Positions 59,707 to 64,000 of a DNA stretch of 64,000 nt are shown here, piece after piece. The position numbers were made by a program, and so were the translations under genes. Under the pieces are notes generated by a model. That model did not search any database. It worked only from the letters and a program-made list of their open reading frames with translations, and had not been told where the DNA came from. The first letter of the stretch is position 1. Each line of letters starts with the position of its first letter. The stretch comes from Ganoderma boninense (taxonomy: Eukaryota > Basidiomycota > Agaricomycetes > Polyporales > Polyporaceae), in NCBI GenBank assembly GCA_002900995.3, contig CM035308.1, positions 558,001-622,000 of the forward strand, given 5' to 3'.

Positions 59707-61864
59707 TCATCCGTGGTGGTGAATCTTGTTGTATGGATGTTGACAGACAACACCGGGGCCGTCGAAAACTCGATGACCGACGCTGGTTCGCTGACTGACA
59801 GCCGGATCTGGGGTAGTACGAGGAGGCGGGTAGTGGAGATTGTAAGCGAAGTCCAGCGGAAGGGCGGAGGGCATTTGACGTATAATACGTACCCCCAATT
59901 GACGGGTCCGGTTTGGGCTTGTGGTGAACGCGGGTCCTAGGGCGACGTCCTCCATCATGCGCATGGAAAATGTTTTGCGGGACTTGATCCTGGAGGTGCG
60001 GTAAGTGTAGGGCCTGCTACATGAATACCCCTAACCGTCAAGCGGCCGCAAAGTGTGTACGTACGCTGTGAGCATGGAGAAGACATATACTGTCGTACCA
60101 CAAATGAGCAATGTGCGCTCTAGCGCAATGGTTTGATGATTCGGCGCACCTTTCACGGCGACGTTAGATATGCCAACGTATATCAGATTCCCGTACTGAA
60201 TAACGGTCTAAAGCCCTGTTAGCGTTGACCAGTAGCGCAGTCTTTAGACACAGGCTTACGAATAGGAAGCAAATAGCTGCGATGACACTATGAGCCATCA
60301 AGTCAGCCTGAGCGAAACAGATTTATATGCAGGAGTTGTCCCCACGTGAACAATAAACCTTCAGGAGTGCATGAGAACGTTGATGCCATGTGCTAGCACA
60401 TGGCTGGACGCACCAGAGGACGCCGCATAGGCCACGATATTTCTAATAACGAAGTCTGTGCTACTCCCAAATGAGCCATGGAGGACCCTGACAAATAGTT
60501 TGAAATTGGTATGAAGACGTACTGCTTCCACCCAGTTCGACTTTTGAGGAGCTTGATGACGAGAGCGGTCGTCAATATTATGTCCGTGATCATCGCTGAT
60601 CCGTAAACCCAAGCAAGGGTCCACTATAACGGCGCGTTAGCAGGAGGCTGCGCAGTGCTCTACAGAGGGCAGGCATCCACGAACGTTGATTTTCTCCAGG
60701 ACAAGGAACTGCGTGAACCTCACGCTAGCACGAGAGCGGAGAGTCAGGCCACAATAGTAATGTTCGACATGGCGGAGAGTTGCACTTACGACTGGATAGT
60801 CAATGCTGTGTCACGCATTCAAGTTAGGTACGGCCAATGGGGCGGAGGAAGATTGACCACATCTTACAGATCGTTAATGCTAGAGTCAGGACGTTACATG
60901 ATGAGACCCCGACAGGTGCAGGAATGAACAGTTGGACACTCACCTAATGAAGAAATCATGCTAATCGCCTAAAGAGCGAAACCTCCAGTGAGTGGTAGCC
61001 CAGACTTGAGGCGTATCAGGGATACTAACCGCCAGCAATGTAACCCATTGAAATTTGGTGTCCACTAAAGCAATATAAGAAGCGAAGAGGTTTTCGAGGT
61101 GGGATATTCTTACAGACTCGGTACACCCGACGGGCATAGAAACTAGCGAAACCAAAGTCAGCGAAGCACAATGGGCGTGTGGAGTGAGATCTATGATCTG
61201 ACAGTTGGCATACGAGCACGAGAACCACCTAGACCGGCCGCGTTGCCTCAGAAAAGTGAAACAGGGAATAACGAGCACGTCGGGGGCTTACGCTGACAAA
61301 GTTGAATGACTGGAAAGACCTGGGTTGCCGCATCCATCAGCAACAGTCGTTGCAGGCGTCGGATACGGCTTCCTTACCAGGGACTATGAAAGAGGCCTTC
61401 CACGTTGGAGTGGGATGCGACAAGATTCCAGCAGCTAGTGCAACGGATTCATGGATGAATATGAGAGGATATGTGGCAACGAAGGGGAAGGGCGTACCAT
61501 GCGTGGATGGTAAGGCCCGTATGAGCCAAGTCGAGCAAGCTGCGACCACTCAGAACTCTGCTGGAAATCGACGAGAGGGAGCAAGAATGCTCACAGTGTA
61601 GCCCAGACAATAACCCTAACAAAACGGGTGTCGGTGCGGTATAATCTGAATATTGACCGGCCTGGACCAGCGAAAAGGCGTAGATTCTGTAACGGGATAA
61701 GTCTCAGATGATACGATGATGCTGTCAGTAGGATGAGTGGCCCACACTAGTGAGATAGTCGTGCCAATGAGGATTGCGCCAAAGGTTGCGTTGATGTCTT
61801 GTCCTGGGACGAGGGGATAGGCGGGAAGAAAGTTGGACTTTGATGAGGAGGTGGAATTAGACAT
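59707..61864 (-). CDS. DUF6534-family membrane protein (copy C), divergent
   Basis: Minus-strand exons are harder to join than in copies A and B. The start MSNSTSSSKSN leads to a first helix, NATFGAILIGTTISLV, in the family position (GxxxxGxxxS). Later pieces are NLFASYIALVDTKFQWVTLL, the FCADFGFASF region, then NLIYVGISNVAVK, which matches the pre-terminal helix of the domain. A hydrophilic tail (KTFSMRMMEDVALGPAFTTS) extends to a stop at 59707. Several exons could not be connected without gaps, so the gene may carry frame errors or be decaying. Function unknown. Confidence 0.55.
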
Positions 61865-62698
61865 GTTTATCGTCGCATTGTGGCCTGTCAAGAAGATATG
61901 CTGCCTGGGGGAAGGAGCAAACGATTTCCGGATCCTATGGTATACTTATGATGGGGGATACTTAGTACTTGTGTGCTCAGGGAGCCACCGGAGGTCAATG
62001 ACAGCTACGACGATTCATCACTGCGCAGGGGACGATGCGAGCTCAGCTATGTCCTGATTTGCTTATAATCAGAATGATGGGAACTGAAGTTACAGCACTC
62101 ACTGTCCTTATGAAGGCTTGAGCTTGAGTACTTGCAACCCGGTGATCCGTACCTGACTCCGGAGGCTTGCCTAGATTCGCAAGGGCTCGCAAGGGCCTGA
62201 CATTGGGCCTGTCGCTGCAAAAACCATCATCAACCTCGCTGGCGTGGAAGTCAACCAAGTCATGCAAAATGCAGTGCCGGCGTCACGAGAGCAATATAAC
62301 CAGCTAGATGAGGGAGACTCAGAGCAAGCCATTCGATGGAATGAGTGCACTTGAATTCTGCAAGAGGAGGGAGGTGAACGTCACATTGTGCATTTCTTCG
62401 CTGGCCAGGATGTGGCCAGGTTTCAACGTGCGCTGTTGGTGCCCGACAAGGGGAAGTCGGGTTACGTAATTAGAGACAAATAGGGTGAATGCTGGTGGCG
62501 GGCTTGCCCCAGAGTCGAGCACAGCGGCCCCTTCACTGTAGCTGGCCACACTCCCCTCCACGTCGCGTCCCTGCCGTCACCTCCAGCACGCTGTTGTCCT
62601 TGTCTCACCCGTCTTGAGTGCACCTGCAGGCGGGTCGTTTTCCTTGTCTGTCCGGTCATACCACCTGCACGACCCAGCCTACGATTCATTTCCCTATC
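61865..62698. other. Intergenic, divergent promoters
   Basis: About 830 bases between divergent genes; no coding exon recognised. Confidence 0.45.
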
Positions 62699-64000
62699 AT
62701 GAAGCCGGAATACTCCGAGCCCAAGCTTCCCCCAAACTCTACTCGCCAGTCCGTCGATGATGATGAACGCAAGGCGCTGATATCCCCTGAAGACCGACGG
62801 TTCGAAGATGTTCATTACGACGAAGAGGAGAACGCCGAGCTTGGGTCGCCTCCAACGAGGTCGAGGAGATGTTTAGTGTTCAGCGTGCTTTTCTTTTCCC
62901 TCCTCTTGCTCTCCATCGCCATTCCTGTGCAACGGTTCTTCTGGGGTCCTAGCAAGACTACTGCGAAGCCGCAGTTGAAGACGCAAGGTTTGCTGACAAT
63001 GGCACGCACGACTTCAAGAAGACAGCGATCATTGTTTCTATTGACGGTCTGCGGTACGTCGTCCACGTTCTCCTCTCGCCTGCGACGTCGCGAACCTTGG
63101 CTGGTACTAGGGCGGATTACTTGGACCGTGGCTTGACTCCTCATTTGCTGGCAATCAGTAAAGATGGACTCCGGAGCCAAGTCCATGCAACCAGTGTTTC
63201 CGGTATGTCTGCAGCATGCATCACCAACGATTTGCACTAATGCTATGCCAGACGCTCACTTTCCCGTATGTTGTTCTACACATGATATTCCCTTGGCGTT
63301 CTGAATTGATTGTGAGTGCTTCGGAAGTAATCACTGGGCCTTGATGTAAGTTCAGATCTAGTCAAATGTGCGCATATACTCATCGTTCCTTAAGGACCGG
63401 CCTTTATGTCGAGTCCCACGGAATCGTAGCCAATGTGTGTCGCTCCCTCAGCCTCTCAATGAACTCATCTTAGCGTCACGCTCTAGAACTTTTGGGACCC
63501 AGCTACTCAACGCGAATTCCATTACAATCGTATTGAGTCGACATGGGTGTCGGAGTGGTGGTACGGTGAGCCGGTACGTCCCGACCGCATCTTTTCAGCA
63601 TTGCCCTATTCATGCTCCCCTGTGCGCAGATGTGGGAGACTGCGGAGAGGGCGGGTGTAAGGACTGCGAATTTGATGTGGTACGTCATGTGGTCATCGCT
63701 TTGTCGCGTTGGATGTCCTAACCTGTACGTAGGCCGGGACCCCCGAAGACTACGAGCGGTGCTTCTCCGACGTACTTCGTACCCTGGAAGGTGTGTCATT
63801 CCCATCGTTCAGCATTCCATCCGCTTACCTGGACTGTGCGGTGAAGGACCACGTTCCTTTGCAGGAGAAACTCGACCAAATCCTAAGCTGGATCGACATG
63901 CCTATCGAGACGCGCCCTCAGTTTATTATGGGTATGTTGGAAGTCAATTTGGCCTGTATTGCCGCACATTAATTCCAGAACGTCATAGCATACGAGCCGT
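62699..64000 (+). CDS. Ectonucleotide pyrophosphatase/phosphodiesterase (partial at right edge)
   Basis: Type II membrane enzyme of the alkaline-phosphatase superfamily (yeast Npp1/Npp2 type) that hydrolyses extracellular nucleotides. The start MKPEYSEPKLPPNSTRQSVD is cytosolic and acidic, with one membrane helix (LVFSVLFFSLLLLSIAIPV). Catalytic parts: FKKTAIIVSIDGLRADYLDR with the metal-binding Asp, and MQPVFPTLTFPNHWALMTGL with the nucleophilic Thr, spread over three exons; then YVESHGIVANNFWDPATQRE, WWYGEPMWETAERAGVRTAN and WIDMPIETRPQFIM. The gene runs past base 64000. Two one-base frame breaks are apparent: near 62960-62990, before NGTHDF, and near 63175, where an extra A separates KDGLR from AKSMQPVFP. 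Confidence 0.85.

Noticed and set aside
1..64000. CRISPR arrays, prophage, retroviral or giant-virus sequence, telomere repeats
   Set aside because: None of the corresponding repeats or hallmark proteins is visible; the window is ordinary fungal nuclear DNA.

Overview
This is a gene-dense stretch of nuclear DNA from a mushroom-forming basidiomycete (Agaricomycetes; a polypore-like fungus is my best guess). The signs are many short GT-AG introns of about 45-75 nt with CTRAY-type branch sites, high GC, and families typical of this group: PriA-like cysteine-rich secreted protein, DUF6534 multi-pass membrane proteins, Kre9/KNH-domain GPI-type proteins and AsaB/CTB9-like oxidoreductases. There is no bacterial, organellar or viral signature. 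CDS spans below run from start codon to stop codon and include introns.

Left to right: ERV46 (ER-Golgi cargo cycling); a divergent RNA pair, U2 snRNA (-) and tRNA-Gly(GCC) (+); a Kre9/KNH-like wall protein (-); a fold-back inverted repeat; a PriA-like gene (+); two tandem DUF6534 genes (-) enclosing a frame-broken unknown gene; an inverted pair of AsaB-like genes flanking the divergent housekeeping pair MRT4 (-) and deoxyhypusine hydroxylase (+); an AAGAB/Irc6-like adaptin-binding gene (-); 4.3 kb without a recognisable gene; an SRF/Mcm1-type MADS-box gene (-); about 7.8 kb without a recognisable gene that holds a hAT-like MITE and a 33-bp minisatellite; a long methyltransferase gene (-); CDC37 (-); an Asn/Pro-rich expansin-like secreted protein (+); a phosphoglycerate-mutase-family gene (+); a zf-C3H1 protein (+); two more Kre9/KNH-like genes (-, +); an unknown gene (+); a trypsin-fold protein (-); a third DUF6534 gene (-); and the 5' part of a nucleotide pyrophosphatase/phosphodiesterase (+) cut by the window edge.

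Functionally the window mixes core functions (secretory cycling, ribosome assembly, eIF5A hypusination, Hsp90 co-chaperone, splicing and translation RNAs, a MADS regulator) with surface or secreted families that are locally duplicated (three Kre9/KNH, three DUF6534, two AsaB-like). No biosynthetic cluster, mating-type locus or defence system is evident. A strong global signal is that at least seven genes, including CDC37 (essential in yeast), carry single-nucleotide frame breaks. This points to residual indel errors in the assembly rather than widespread gene decay, so predicted proteins from this window should be checked against raw reads.
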